Below, one piece after another: positions 29,095-40,750 of a stretch of 64,000 nucleotides of DNA. The notes beneath the pieces were generated by a model. That model was not told where the DNA came from. It saw only the letters and a program-made list of their open reading frames with translations, and did not search any database. Position 1 is the stretch's first letter, and the number at the start of each line of letters is the position of its first letter. Source of the DNA: Ricordea florida (lineage: Eukaryota; Cnidaria; Anthozoa; Corallimorpharia; Ricordeidae); NCBI GenBank assembly GCA_949710005.1, contig OX453283.1, forward strand, positions 25,765,635 to 25,829,634. The letters are read 5' to 3'. The position numbers and the translations under genes are program-made.

Positions 29095-29290
29095 TACTTG
29101 AAGCTGCAGAATCAAGGTGGATATTTCTGTTGCATACATTGAATAGACTTGTAGACAACAAAAACTATAATGATGATAAAATTGACAATGTCATGACAAC
29201 AAAATTCAGACCTTATTCAGAAGGACCCTGTTACTTTGAACACACAGACAGTGAGCAGTAGGATACCAGAACTACATTTGGTTTCGGTGC
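29095..29290 (+). pseudogene. Helitron N-domain fragment, second
   Basis: AAESRWIFLLHTLNRLVDNK then YNDDKIDNVMTTKFRPYSEG. It lacks the LGYPTWF part that the 43360 copy retains. It marks the left edge of duplication unit 1. Confidence 0.6.
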
Positions 29291-30084
29291 CATTTAATCC
29301 TGTACCCTTATGTTAAGTTATCAAATTTTTTAACAACTGTATGCTTGCCACCTGCCTTATAACTGATGCCTAGTGTAGTCAAATGATTGGCGTCATGTAC
29401 TCACTGTATGTTTATTTCGAAAAGCTACTCAGCTCCTTGGTCACGTTTATGTTGTGATTATAGATTATTAAAATTATCTTCAAGTTCATTCAATCACAAC
29501 TATGAAAAACCACTTCGTTAATTTTAAAGTTATTTCTTTTTTCTCTATTTTGTAAACATATCCACGAGTTCACCATAGTCCTACTTTGATTTTGTATCTG
29601 TGGCATGCGCAACGGGGCTCCGACACCACAGGTGGCCCAATTTCCCGATTTCAAAGGTTTAATTGAATGGCGGAAAACCATCGGTTTTGTTTTTGAGGGT
29701 CAGAAAGTTAAGACATTTTTCAACGAAATCTAGCTACTTTGTTTCTGGGCGGATTTCTTGTTGTGTATTCGCTGTGAGGTCATTCGGTAGGGATTTTGCC
29801 ATGTTAGATGTATTTTTGGTTTTACCTGCTAAGTAAAACACTAAAACTAATTAGGAGAAACAATTAATTAGAATAGAAAAATCTTATCCAGACCATATAT
29901 CGTCTTCGTAATGGCAACCAAGTATACGCTCTAGGAGCTTCTAGTTTCCTAAGCTGAGCTTATCAATCATTCATTGTTTGCTACAAAAGAGGAGACCCTT
30001 GAGAAAAAGAAGACTTTGGGCTTGTCATCCATACATTGAAACGTCAGTGCTGCAGACCGTCTTCTGGTGCAATTTAATTTTGCC

Positions 30085-30444
30085 ATGGATTTCCGTCGTT
30101 TTCCTCTTTTCATTTTAACATGTTTGCTAATCTTTCAACTGAGTTACCAACTTTACTCGCCATCGTTAAAACGCGACAAAGAAGAAGGTGTATACTACAT
30201 CAATTTCAGGCAACATCTTCGTTGGTTTCTTGACGATCCATTATTGAATATTCTTGTTGAAAACGTTCGAAGTTATCTTTGCTGCGCCAGATTGTGCCTG
30301 ATGGACGCGAGATGTTTCTCCATTAACGTTGCCGTGGAACCGAACATCGAGGGAACTTTCTCCTGTCAGTTGCTCAACACTGACAAGTACAACTCATCTG
30401 AAAAGTTCATGGCCAGTCAAGAGTTCGACCATTACAGCATAGCG
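30085..30444 (+). CDS. PAN-EGF copy 1, exon 1 (signal peptide + PAN)
   Basis: 120 codons, ends SIA before GTAAGT. Variant residues relative to copy 2: V36, A73, D79, M108, S110, I119 (numbers approximate). Confidence 0.82.
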
Positions 30445-33400
30445 GTAAGTTTTTTTTTTGTTTTGTCTACAATACTTTAACGCACGAAGTAAAATAAAAA
30501 ATAAAATTTTACGCACAGAGTAAAAAAAGAAATTAGTTTAAAATTTGAATTTAATGCACAGAGTAAAATATATTGAATTTTTACGCACGAAGCAAAATAA
30601 AAATTACATTTTACGCACGGATTAAAACAAATGAATTTTACTTGAAAAATTAAATTTTATACACAGAATAAAATGTGTTGAATTTATTTTAATTTTGCGC
30701 ACGAAATAAATGAGCAGAATTTTACTCAAAGAAACAAAGGGTTTTTCTTTCCGCTTGTTTTATGTTGCAACATTTCACTTCCAATAAATAATTGGATAAA
30801 AAAAGAAAGTACACCATATTTTTGTGCGAAAAACCTTCTACTCAGTTCTCGCAAAATACAAGAAGTATAAAAATTCTACTTTGTTGATTGAAATTTTATT
30901 TTAGCCTTGGAATTTTCACCCTGGAAGTAGCACCACAAAACTCTCTAGGTATCACTCTAGATCTCCATGTAAACGACATGTTATATAACAAGTATTGTGG
31001 AGGTAGTTTCTAAAGTAACTGGTGATGTGTCGGTGGGAAATTGATAAAGTTATTGGAACCACGGGAATGTAAAAGGGAGGGGTGCCGACGTTTCGAGCGT
31101 TGGCCCCTCGTCTTTCGCTGTGACGACGGGCTAACGCTCGACGCCTCCGTACTCTTCTCGCCCCATGCAAAGGAGTCCAAGAGGGTCTTGGATTCCGGAT
31201 TCCACGTCGTGGATTCCGGATTCCGGTGACTGGATTCTGGATTCCAAAGGCCTGGATTCCGGTTCCCTTACATGGGGCGACCCTTCTCTTTTACCTTACG
31301 GTGCTACAAAGTACTTTATCAACTTATTTGGGCATATAATTCATGGTAGACCACCATATAGTCAGTTTACAGGGGTATACAAGGGTTTACAAGGATATAC
31401 CTTTGTAAACCCTTGTATACCCCTGTAAACACTTTATTTGGTGACTATATGGTGGTCTACCGTGAATTATATGCCCTTTTTTCATCATACTTGTTCGATA
31501 CTCTGACAAATTTAGACACAGCATTGTGTTGTATTGTGTCGCTCTAGAATGAATTGTTGAACTATTGTCATGGCCATACAATACAATGCATTGAATAAAT
31601 TTGTCGGAGTATCGAACAACTCCCTGTTTGATTATCCTAATTTCTTATGTAATGTAATAGTTCAAATGGTATTATGTTAAAACCAGTGCCCAAAATTTTA
31701 TATATATATATATATATATATATTTTTTTTATTTTTTTTTTTTTTTGGCCGAAACGAGAACCAATCCAAAAGACTACGTTTGCGGTATTCAGTTTCTATG
31801 TATTTTATTACTAAGGGGAAATATTACTGATTGCGTAATATTGAACACCAACTTTGTGTAGCTGAATACAAAAGCCTTGAAAAGAAAGTGAAAGCGTTTA
31901 GAGTTTAAAACATTTTTCCTCACGGTTTAAAGTTTGATTGCCAAAATTTATAACAGTAAAAAAGAATCGTTGGGAATTTTTAAAAGTACGCATCTTATGT
32001 TACCAGACGTCCATTATAGACTTATGTTATTATGTTACTCACTAATAAATATTTAATTGCCGTTAAACTTATTACATTGATTCGGTGAAGTGTTTCCATT
32101 AGAACCGAACAAGAAATTGACTAGAAATGTTTTTCATACTTTGAAAAACGTTTTATTAGAAATCATAAATGCATTTCGTTGGGTTTAAAGATATAGTCAC
32201 AGTTTTCGCGTTGTGCCACTTGTGCAAGAAAAGTTATTTATTTTTAAAAAGTAGTCTGTAATAACTGTAAATGCTCATGGAATTTTTACTCATTTTGGTC
32301 TAGAAATGCGTTTTGAACTTGGCCCTGTATATCAGTTATGTCTTAATATAGCAATTTTTACAGCAAAAGTTGTTGATTTTTTTATTCATTGTTTCATTAG
32401 TCTCCCTGTGACAGCAGTCCGTGTCAACATGGGGGCACATGCAGAGCGTTGTACAGTACAAATGACTACTTCTGTAACTGTACTGTAGACTACAAAGGAA
32501 CAAACTGTCTGGGTAACCTGTTCCTCTTTATACAACTCATTTCTATCGTATGACGCTGAGTTTTTTACTTTATTTTATGGCTGGTTCGGTGAGTGGGCAA
32601 GATGGGATAAATCCTGAGTTCTAATTGGCTACCCGAGTGGGCAAGATGAGACAAATCCTGAGTTCTAATTGGCTACCCGAGTGGGCAAGATGAGATAAAT
32701 CCTGAGTTCTAATTGGCTACCCGAGTGGGCAAGATGAGATGAATCCTGAGTTCTAATTGGCTATCCGAGTGTTCAAGATGGGATAAATCCTGAGTTCTAA
32801 TTGGCTACCCGAGTGGGCAAGATGAGACCATCTTGTCAGTTCGGGATTTCCCGCATTGTCACGCAAAACAACAAAAAACAAAACTGCCATATAGTAAATC
32901 ATTTATTGACTAAGCTTGTTCGGTCAAGATGGTTGAATATTGGACTAGTCCTTATTTGCGTTTTAATAGACCTGGACCCGGTTCCTGAAAAGCCAATTAG
33001 CGCTAATCAACGGATAAATCACGCTAATCGAGGAATAAAATTTATCCTTCGGTTAGATTCTGTTCCACAAAGCACGATTAGCACTATCCGAAGGATAAAC
33101 TAACGGTTAAATTTAATACACCTAGCGAGGTGGATTAATTTACTAACCGCGGAATAAAATTTTTCAAAACAAACAAAATGGCGGATTTATTGTTTGACCT
33201 TTTGCCGGTTGCGTGGCAAGAAAAAAAGTTCAGGATGCATGATATTACTTTACTAAACTTTACGGAGGAAGAACTTAGGAATCGCTTTCGGTTTGGCCGT
33301 GAGTCCATTGAGTTTCTGGTCGAACTTCTCCGGGAAGACCTTGAACGACAAACCTCGCGAAACCATGCTTTGTCGCCAACTGTTCAAGTGCTTGTGGCGC

Positions 33401-36400
33401 TACGTTTCTTCGCTTCCGGAAGCTTCCTCCAAGTGATTGGCGATACCGTGGGCCTACCAAAGTCAACCGTTTCTCGCATAATTCGTGACGTGTCTGCAGC
33501 ACTGATTCAAAAGCGGAACGAGTTTATCGGTTGGCCGACCACCGCCGCTGAAATTCAACGAGCAAAGGAAGGGTTTTTCCGCAAGGGAGGATTCCCAGGA
33601 GTAATTGGCTGCGTAGACGGAACCCATATCAGAGTCCAAGGGCCCAGCCAAAATGAGTCAATGGATGCAGGCTTTGAAAACATTGAAGATCAACCAGAAC
33701 TTACAGCATATTGTGGCCCCGAGGATGGAAAGGCTGTGAGGGACTACATTTGTGACATGTTTTTTTAAAAATGTTTATTTCATGCTCCAGTTTCAAATGA
33801 CATTGTTTAGCAAACACAACCTTTGCTATCATCTTGCAATTGTAAAAGTGCTGTGTTACAAAGACTTCAATAATTATTGTGTTTTTGCCTAACCAGAGAT
33901 ACAAATTACTTTGGTGACATGTTGTTTTGTCAATGCTATTATTGTTTTGTTTTGACCTCTAGCTCCTTAATCCAATTCTCATACCATTTTATTGAAAACA
34001 ATTTGTGAAAATAAAATGCCAAGATAGCTTCAAAGACAGGCAAACAAAACAAGCATGTACATTTATTATGTGGACGCATAAAAAAGTATATTTTGAAGAG
34101 AAACTTGTAACACAACACTGTATGCAATTATTGCTGCCTTACGTAAGGTTTAGCTGTCTGTGATCTGCTGTTTGCAAAGTATATGAAGACCTATGAAAAG
34201 TAGGGGTTTATAATAGTTTTATTGTTTTGTTACTCTTATGACTTTAACAACAGTGCATGACTTTGCTATATATTACTAAGAAAGTTGTAAGGTTTCAAGG
34301 TGCACTAAATTATGTCATGGTGAAGTGACACCACAAAGCACCAGCAAATATTAATGAAATGTTTAATACAGTAACATGTTCACATGACAAATGCATGTGC
34401 ATAATAAATGCTTCTTTTCTGTTGTGATGAACTGTAGTAACAAGAAGAAGGTCAAAATCAGTCTTTTATTCAATGAAGCTGCTTCTGAATCAGTTATTAC
34501 ATGAAAGCTGCAAACTACAAAATGTGTCAACCAAATGTGACGTGAATTTCATCTGGACATGGTCCATTGGTAGAATGGTCCACAGGTACAAAAGCTAAAC
34601 TTTTTAATCAGACAACCTGATTAAATTTTTACTTGTTATTTTGTTTCAGAGTGAAGATAAACACTCATCATAAGTTATTCTTTTATGCCAATTTGGAAAA
34701 AAATACAGAACTAAACGTTGCACAAGCACCAAATAATATATAAAATACCATTGTCACTTGAACCGTGCTCACAAAACAATATGAGAGGTGATCAAACAAA
34801 CTCTTCCCTTATTTCGATTTTTGCGCAGAAATAAATAAAGAACAAGCAAATGACAGAGATAGACAGGGTTCTTCTAAGGTAGCAGCTTAGGAATGTAATT
34901 AATTTCATCAAATTGACTCTGCAAAAGCTGGACTTGCAGCTCTAATTTTCTTTTTTTCAAAATCAAGTTTTCTTTCTTAAGCGAAAGACATTCGTGCTGA
35001 AGCTCCAGCACGTCGTCCTGTCTTTTTTTCTTGCTTGGCTTAACGCCAACAACCTCCACAGAACCATCCTCGTTGTTGGCTACACTACAAACCCAGGCAT
35101 TCTCACTGGGTGTTGCGGCCTCTGGACCTAAGAGAAGTTATAAAAATACTCACATGTCTAATTTTACAATCTTTGTTTGTAAATGACTTCATAGAAGAAC
35201 TTATAACTGCTCAATTGCCACTCAGCTCAGTTACGTTCGTACACGTCAAACGAGCAATATGATTTTCGCAGAGAGCACAAAATCTTTGTCAGAGAATGTT
35301 CAGCCTCTAAAGTTTTCACACTTATCTTTTTCTCCGAAGCATCCACACTTGCCGTTCCATCAAAACATGCAGAGCTTATATTAAGAGCAACTCAAAATCT
35401 TCGCAAGGAAAACGTTATGAAAATATGGCCGACAAATGGTGAGCAATCACATGACAACTTTCGTAACAATAGCATTGTTTACATACCTGCTTCAAACCCA
35501 TTCAAACCACTGAAAGCCGGTGTGTCCTCAAAAACTTCAATAATTTTTTCGCTGGACAAACTCGGGGGCTTTGGAGCTGGACCACCTCCAGTTTTCTGTG
35601 TTTCCCTCCTAAATGTGGAAAATTCTTTCTTTGCTGTACTATGTAAATTTCTCCATTTATCCTTTACTTCCGTAACCGTTCGGCCTGCCATCCCCACTGC
35701 ATTTACAGCCTCGGTTATTTCTTGCCAAATTTGATTCTTCTTTTTGTTAGTAACGTTGTTTGAAAATTTCGACTGGATGACTGCAAGGTGATTTTTAACC
35801 TTTTCTGTAATTACAGAAATTTCATTCACGGAAAAATTGGGTTTTCTATTTCTTCTTTTTGATTCAACGATAACTTCACGTTCATTTTCACTTTCCGCCA
35901 TTTTTCTTTTCTTTTCTCATGAGTTCACTGACAGCAGCTGCAATATTTTCCCGCATTCAGCCGCGTACGTGAAAATAACCAGTCTGACCGGTTTGTTCTG
36001 ACCTTAATCAGTGAATAGTTAATCGCGGGATAAATCTGTTTTCAGGAACGCCTTTTTATCCTCCGATTAGTTATCCACAGGATAAGAATTTTAAGCGTGG
36101 ATAAAGCGCTAATCGGGGGATAGTTTAATCGGCTTTTCAGGAACCGGGTCCAGGGCTACGTCTCGGTCAGTAAATAAGGCAAAAATGAACCTGGTCAATA
36201 TGCAGCCAACTTGGTCAATAACGCACATTTACAGACCTTCTGTACTCTGAATGCCACCCCAGTAAAACGTTTCGTTTCTTATCGCCTTACATTTCATTTA
36301 CTCGTGCTTATTTGTTCCAAATTGCACTCAAAATCGTTTGATTATGTATACAGTATTTCTTTTTAAAGTCGACAGGTTGGAGAAAGCAAGTGACGAATCC

Positions 36401-36814
36401 CGCCCAGTTTGTTTCGGCGCAAAGAATGATTCGTACGGCGTCTTTCAAGTGCCATCAACGGGAAATGTCTCGGCTTTTAGGTTCGTGCATGTTTCAGGAA
36501 ACGTGACGTGCAACACCAATACGCCAAATCGGCAGAGCAGGTGGGGCTGCGATCCGAATGACCCCAAGATCTGGATTGTCATAACCGATAGTGCAGACAA
36601 AGTGCTTTTACCGGTGGAAGACTCGACATCGGCATACGAAATACCGGGCTATCATTCAACCTCCAGCGAACTGGTGATTACTGTCCCCACTCCTCCCCTG
36701 ATGGTCGTGGCTGGTCAAGAATTCAGGATATGGTATGTCGAGGATCGCGCGGGTCCTTATGAGTCTGATAATGGCGGAACTTCATGCGCTGATGTTTACG
36801 TAGACTACTTGTGA
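30085..36814 (+). CDS. PAN-EGF secreted protein, copy 1 (3 exons)
   Basis: Exons 30085-30444, 32401-32512, 36369-36814; phases 0 and 1 match and the product is 305 residues. Signal peptide about 1-22 (FRRFPLFILTCLLIFQLSYQ), PAN/apple-like region about 30-120 with C-C, C and C spacing (YLCCARLCLMDARC), a complete six-cysteine EGF domain (about 121-157), and a C-terminal domain (158-305) with four cysteines that I cannot name. I chose the second ATG because GCCATGG is a good start context and puts the hydrophobic core at the right distance. It is probably secreted to the cell surface or matrix. Similar three-part proteins are, from memory, common in corals; I give no specific name. The second intron holds a whole Harbinger element. 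Confidence 0.8.
30450..30730 (+). repeat. ACGCA..GTAAAAT degenerate tandem repeat in intron 1
   Basis: Irregular repeats of TTTTACGCACGAAGTAAAAT-like units follow the exon 1 donor in all three gene copies (also 44755-45010, 54415-54690). Confidence 0.75.
31005..31320. repeat. Palindrome-derived element with GGATTCCGG repeats
   Basis: Starts GTAGTTTCTAAAGTAACTGG, a diverged form of the 18992 element, with TGACGACGGGCTAACGCTCGA in the centre, then a run of TGGATTCCGGATTCC units and a right arm ending ACCTTACGGTGCTAC. The same block is in copy 2 (45296-45645), with its inner TGATAAAG segment longer. Confidence 0.65.
31330..31476. repeat. Perfect hairpin element
   Basis: GGGCATATAATTCATGGTAG to its inverse at 31476; the inner arms GTTTACAGGGGTATACAAGG and its inverse nearly meet, leaving a tiny loop. 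Present in copy 2 at 45660-45806, so older than the duplication. Confidence 0.85.
31489..31621. repeat. Second hairpin element
   Basis: TTGTTCGATACTCTGACAAA at the left and TTTGTCGGAGTATCGAACAA at the right. Copy 2 carries it with an 11-base insertion. Confidence 0.75.
32401..32512 (+). CDS. PAN-EGF copy 1, exon 2 (EGF domain)
   Basis: Reads SPCDSSPCQHGGTC and YFCNCTVDYKGTNCL: cysteine spacing 4-5-10-1-8, a textbook EGF module. Acceptor CATTAG, donor GTAACC, phase 0 in and 1 out. Asn replaces the Asp between cysteines 4 and 5 found in the other copies. Confidence 0.88.
32591..32825 (+). repeat. 44-bp tandem array, five units
   Basis: Units of GAGTGGGCAAGATGAGA, AATCCTGAGTTCTAATTGGC and TACCC in intron 2. 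Copy 2 has six, copy 3 about one. Confidence 0.9.
33178..33768 (+). pseudogene. Harbinger (HARBI1-like) transposase, central deletion
   Basis: 196 residues. The N-terminal helix-turn-helix part is intact (VALRFFASGSFLQVIGDTVG then LPKSTVSRIIRDV), followed by GVIGCVDGTHIRV, which carries the first Asp of the DDE triad. After GPSQNE the frame jumps to a C-terminal end (CGPEDGKAVRDYI), so the segment with the second Asp and the Glu is missing. Family members are about 350-400 residues. No splice sites explain the gap; an internal deletion is likely and the enzyme should be inactive. Confidence 0.82.
34874..35901 (-). CDS. Harbinger Myb/SANT-like DNA-binding protein (2 exons)
   Basis: Exon 1 35487-35901 and exon 2 34874-35127 join across GTATGT...TTAG in phase 1, giving 222 residues. 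Residues about 18-95 form a Myb/SANT-like domain (FSVNEISVITEKVKNHLAVI, IWQEITEAVNAVGMAGRT, VKDKWRNL); the C terminus is a Lys/Leu-rich coiled coil (LSLKKENLILKKRKLELQVQ). In Harbingers this partner helps bring the transposase to the nucleus and to the ends. Complete and uninterrupted, unlike the transposase. Confidence 0.8.
36369..36814 (+). CDS. PAN-EGF copy 1, exon 3 (C-terminal domain)
   Basis: Reads ...PVCFGAKNDSYGVF, FVHVSGNVTCNT, WGCDPNDPKIWIVITDSADK, LVITVPTPPLMVVAGQEFRI and GGTSCADVYVDYL, stop. Four cysteines, conserved in all copies; beta-rich pattern. I do not recognise a named domain. Confidence 0.85.
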
Positions 36815-37456
36815 AGCCCTGTGCATTGAACAATTGTACTACGAGTTCGAGTTTTCTATGAATCAGTAGTTAACGGTGCGCTAAGGGCCTAGTTTATTAT
36901 TCAACTCGGTTTTAGTTTTTTTGGGTGAAATATGAGTTCTGAAAATAACCTCATTTCCTACTTTGCTGGCGTTGCCACCCAACACATTCTGCAAGTCCGT
37001 GTCGTTTGACCCTCCTGGCCTGAGTATCAAGATTCAAATTCTCTTTTGAGCTTCTCTTATATTTTATACAGTACCAGCAGTGAGAATATATTAGAACATC
37101 AACACAGTTCATCAATGGTTATAAATCCCTTATATTCTCACTTCTTGGTTTGATGACTATGTATTGGTTTTCATAAGGAGAAATTACATTCTAATCGTTG
37201 TCGATACTTAAAATGTTGATGAACACACCGATGGTAATAGTAATAAAAAAATTCGACAAGCAACGCTTTCACAACTTTTCCGGTAAATTATATTAGTCAT
37301 CGTGCTCTACCAAAGTATAAATTTAAGAATTTCCTACTGGGTCGGCTAATGGATATTTTAATACTGAAGGAAAATTGTGTTGGCGTGCAGACATTTGCTT
37401 TATTTACCTACTTTGAAATATAACTGTAGTTACTGTTTTTTAAATTCAATTTAGAA

Positions 37457-37704
37457 AACAGTCCTAAGAAAGTACGCGCGCTGATTGGTTAGAAATCGTG
37501 TTTCTATAACTCGATAGAAACACCTAACTAGCACGAGCTGTTGACGTAATGATGACGCGAGCAAAGAGAATTTACATTTTGATAATCAAAGCTAACAAGT
37601 TGCTTTTCTTTTTTTCGTCGCGATGTTTTCTAAAAGAAATAGAAAACATGTTCTTCGTGTTTCTATTGAGTTATAGAAACACTCGTGAAAGTTTGGGAGA
37701 ACTC

Positions 37705-37735
<31 letters not shown>

Positions 37736-37736
37736 C

Positions 37737-37767
<31 letters not shown>

Positions 37768-37822
37768 CTTTCACTCGTGTTTCTATAACTCGATAAAAAC
37801 ACGGTACATGTTTTCTATTTCT
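37457..37822. mobile_element. Inverted-repeat insertion private to copy 1
   Basis: Absent from copy 2 at about 52238. Termini TAGAAAACA and TGTTTTCTA; inside, GTGTTTCTATAACTCGATA occurs in both orientations with AAAGTTTGGGAGAAC / GTTCTCCCAAACTTT. Confidence 0.7.
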
Positions 37823-37900
37823 TAAATGTTGATGTTCGTGTATCAGCTACCCTTAATGTTATGTTTCAACCCTGTTGTTTTAATTGTCATTATCTTTTTC

Positions 37901-40600
37901 ACTCACCGCCGCATTATCAGAAATCCAAGACATTTTACTCCCGCGTTTAAATCGGTCAGTGGTTTCGGTATGTAGTACTGCGCATGCACTGTGGAGTCTG
38001 ATTTCATGTTTAAGTTTACATGTGAAACATGGCCTGGCGGCGTCGAAGAGCTTACTCTTTCGACCGCAGATTTAGGAGAAAGCATGGATACATGAACTAC
38101 CTACCATAGAAATGCTCGGCTGCTAAGCTGAAGTAAACATGGCAGCATTTTTTGTGAAGAGAAGCAATGGAAAGGGTTTGTTCTGTGCGTTCTACATTGG
38201 ATCCTTGAGCCCAAATGAAGGCTATCCATTCGTGAAAAATACCTTTATTCTTAGTTGATTGGTGGCCTCCTATCTTATCAGGAAAGGCTTTACTTTATAT
38301 GTTAAAAAAGATCGTAAACTGAGGAAAGTTTTGAGAGGTCGGCACGTACGGAAGCATGATCGACGCCGGCAGGTTAAAGCTCGGAAGTCAGGGTAAGTGA
38401 AGGAAATTTGATGAAACAAGACGCATATCTGCGTGAACTTGGGCTTCTTTGGTGGAATATCCAGGTTTAAACACCAGAAAGTCGACATGATGAAATCTCA
38501 GTTACCTTTTGTTGATTGAATGGCCTTCCACAGTCACATTTTTTTTTATACGTACAGATAAATAAAAATGGAAATGCAAGCGGGCACTCGATAAAGTACT
38601 TCAAGATACGACTGATACAACAACAGGAAAACCACATTAAAAACCCATTCACTATTATTTACTTTAATATTTTGTAGCATTAATTTGCTTTGAAGTGAAT
38701 CAGATAAAACTCCCTCACTGCTTTAACTCAAAACTTCTAGAGCTACATCAGTTCCAAAAACGTCAACAGTCTTTGGCAAATCAGCTGGGGAAAAATTCTC
38801 ATTTAAACTTAGATTGTCACATAATCTTTTTCCATTGTCCACAATAACTGCTAAAGTGTTTGAATTCCAATAACTACATGATTTTATTAAAGAGTAGCAC
38901 AGAGAGTAGATAGCTACTGCAAAACTAATATTGAAGTTTTGTATTCCAAAACAGTTGGTTCGAGAAAGTGTGTTACTTTGATTAATGTGTACCCCTTTTA
39001 TTTCAAATATTTCATTATTATGTATACTCTGAAAATAATGTACCATGCTACTCAGTGATGGTATTTCAAGCAGTACACATGTACCTTGAGGATGCCCTCT
39101 GCCATATGAATCCCTTGCATGAGAATCAAATATTTTAAACCCCATATTACCATTACAGTAGATAGCAACACTAATAACCCCTACTGTTAATATAAAATTA
39201 GTGTAACCATCAGATATGAGTGATTCAAAGGCTCTTTATAAAGAGGTACAGTACTGATATCCTTCTATTATTGTCTGACCATGCACAGTTCCAGAGTAGC
39301 TTTCACTGTATTGTAGTTGATAGTCATCCTGAAACACATTTAACATTGTTGGCAATTCTGTCTGCATTAAATAGGACTGTCTTGCTAATTGAGATAGACT
39401 TGAATACAATTGATTTCCAAAATTCATTATGTTGATGAGATCATGAGCACAACAAATGCGTTGCCTGGTATTGTAAATCAAAGAACATAAACTCATTGCT
39501 ACACATTGTTGCCCTGCATTTTGTCCAAATACTAACTCTACCTTGGCTATATGGTGCTGCTATTGTTTTGCTAGAGTCGACGTGCATTGGGATAGGACCG
39601 GGGTTCTTTTCTATGTCTGAAATCAATTTAAATTTACAATAATTCGCTGCATGGGCCTGACTCTTGTAAAGACACAGTCGTTTTGGAGAAAACAATGACA
39701 AATACCGACTAGCTCTCTTTCTTAACTTTAACATACCATTATGGATTGTCCCAGAACCTTTAAACAAAAACGTCGCTTTATTTCGTTGTTTTGGAAATTT
39801 CACATAACAATGCACTTTGGAAGACTTGGGTGTATACGAACGAATACCTTTATAAACAAATTCTCTAACCTTTCTGTTCTTGCTCCTCGAGCTTTCCAGA
39901 GTTCGTATTGGTATTCTGCTGGGTTCGCGATCACGTCTAAATACACGATAAATACTCAGATTCGCTCGTAAATTGATCTCTCGTGAAGTCCGCGGAGCGA
40001 CCCTTTCATAAAACGTTCCAAAACGTTTTCTGTGGGTCTACCGCAAACGCTGTGTGCATTTGTATGTGGTTTGATCGTAGAAGAAACCATAATATTCGTG
40101 CTTTCTTTCAAGGACGACGCTTGAGATAAATCCACCATATTTTACCATGTGCGTGTTTATTCTCGTACCCAGAGCCCGCCATCCTTCTGGTTTGCGCCAG
40201 GAATTATACAATAAATCGGCACGCATGCGTTTAAAGGCCCAGACGGCGATTTGTGACTGAACGCAGAAAACAAAAACGAAGGTAAACTTGGGCTCCCTTT
40301 GGGAAACGCCCAAGTAATTATATACGGAGTGTAAACAATAATCGTGGTTTGTGAAGCTCTGTTTCGCGGCCAAAGGAAGAAACGAAACTGTAGAAAAACG
40401 TTTGCTTCGTAGTTCAGTTACATATAATTTATCAATGAGAGTTCGGCACGCAGAATTTGATTTATTTGAACTGGCAAAAAATAAGATTTTGTTGCAGCGT
40501 CCATACATTTCTTTGTAACATCGGAGATTCATTTTTAAGTGCCGTTTTGATTGACGTACGGTATTCGTGACGCCATATGACTCGGATTTCTGGTAATTGT
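37901..40600 (-). mobile_element. Helitron-type block inserted in copy 1
   Basis: Copy 2 runs straight from CATTATCTTTTT to TTATTTTTCCTTAATTTCCC (about 52310-52335); copy 1 carries about 2.7 kb between. It contains the pseudogene at 38467-39815 on -. Unassigned - strand ORF at 40038-40532 (164 residues) gives no recognisable match. Confidence 0.65.
38467..39815 (-). pseudogene. Helitron-associated protease-like ORF with 2A-like motif, broken
   Basis: Pieces on - in order: a 2A-like site (LISDIEKNPGP, about 39600), then GQNAGQQCVAMSLCSLIYN in a different frame (break near 39535), INIMNFGNQLYSSLSQLARQ, EGYQYCTSL, then KIFDSHARDSYGRGHPQGTC, CSYWNSNTLAVIVDNGKRL and NGFLMWFSCCC. The Cys in QQCVAMSL and the His in FDSHARD could form a cysteine-protease pair. 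I recall this order upstream of Helitron helicases in cnidarians and fish; the distant likeness to deubiquitinase folds is a guess. At least two frame breaks make it non-functional. Only described here, not reconstructed. Confidence 0.6.
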
Positions 40601-40750
40601 TTTATTTTTCCTTCCCGCCCCCAGTAGCTAGACTATTTTGCGGGTAAAGATTGAAGGAAAATGTTAACCAAGAGTGTTTAATAAAGTTGTAAGGCTTAGA
40701 AGGGTCAAATTGTTATTTCAGAGACTCCTTCCCGGTTAAGTATGCACTGT

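Larger units (their letters stand above)
32974..36151. mobile_element. PIF/Harbinger DNA transposon, internally deleted
   Basis: Left end GGACCCGGTTCCTGAAAAGC is matched by its inverse at the right end. The same place in copy 2 (about 50962-50975) has no element, so this is a clean insertion of about 3.2 kb; exact target bases are ambiguous by a few positions because the edges resemble the target. Carries a broken transposase on + and an intact Myb/SANT-like gene on -, the usual two-gene plan of Harbingers. Confidence 0.88.

Noticed and set aside
30067..30084. Earlier ATG of the PAN-EGF genes (MQFNFA)
   Set aside because: The second ATG has the better context (GCCATGG) in all copies and a normal signal peptide length.
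33178..33768. Complete host HARBI1 gene
   Set aside because: It lacks the second half of the catalytic domain and sits inside terminal inverted repeats absent from copy 2.
39441..39815. Virus-derived 2A sequence
   Set aside because: NPGP peptides also occur in many transposable elements, and the neighbouring blocks fit a Helitron-type protein; nothing else here looks viral.
40038..40532. 164-residue - strand ORF as a gene
   Set aside because: No recognisable motif, inside a transposon insertion; could be part of the element, but I cannot support a function.
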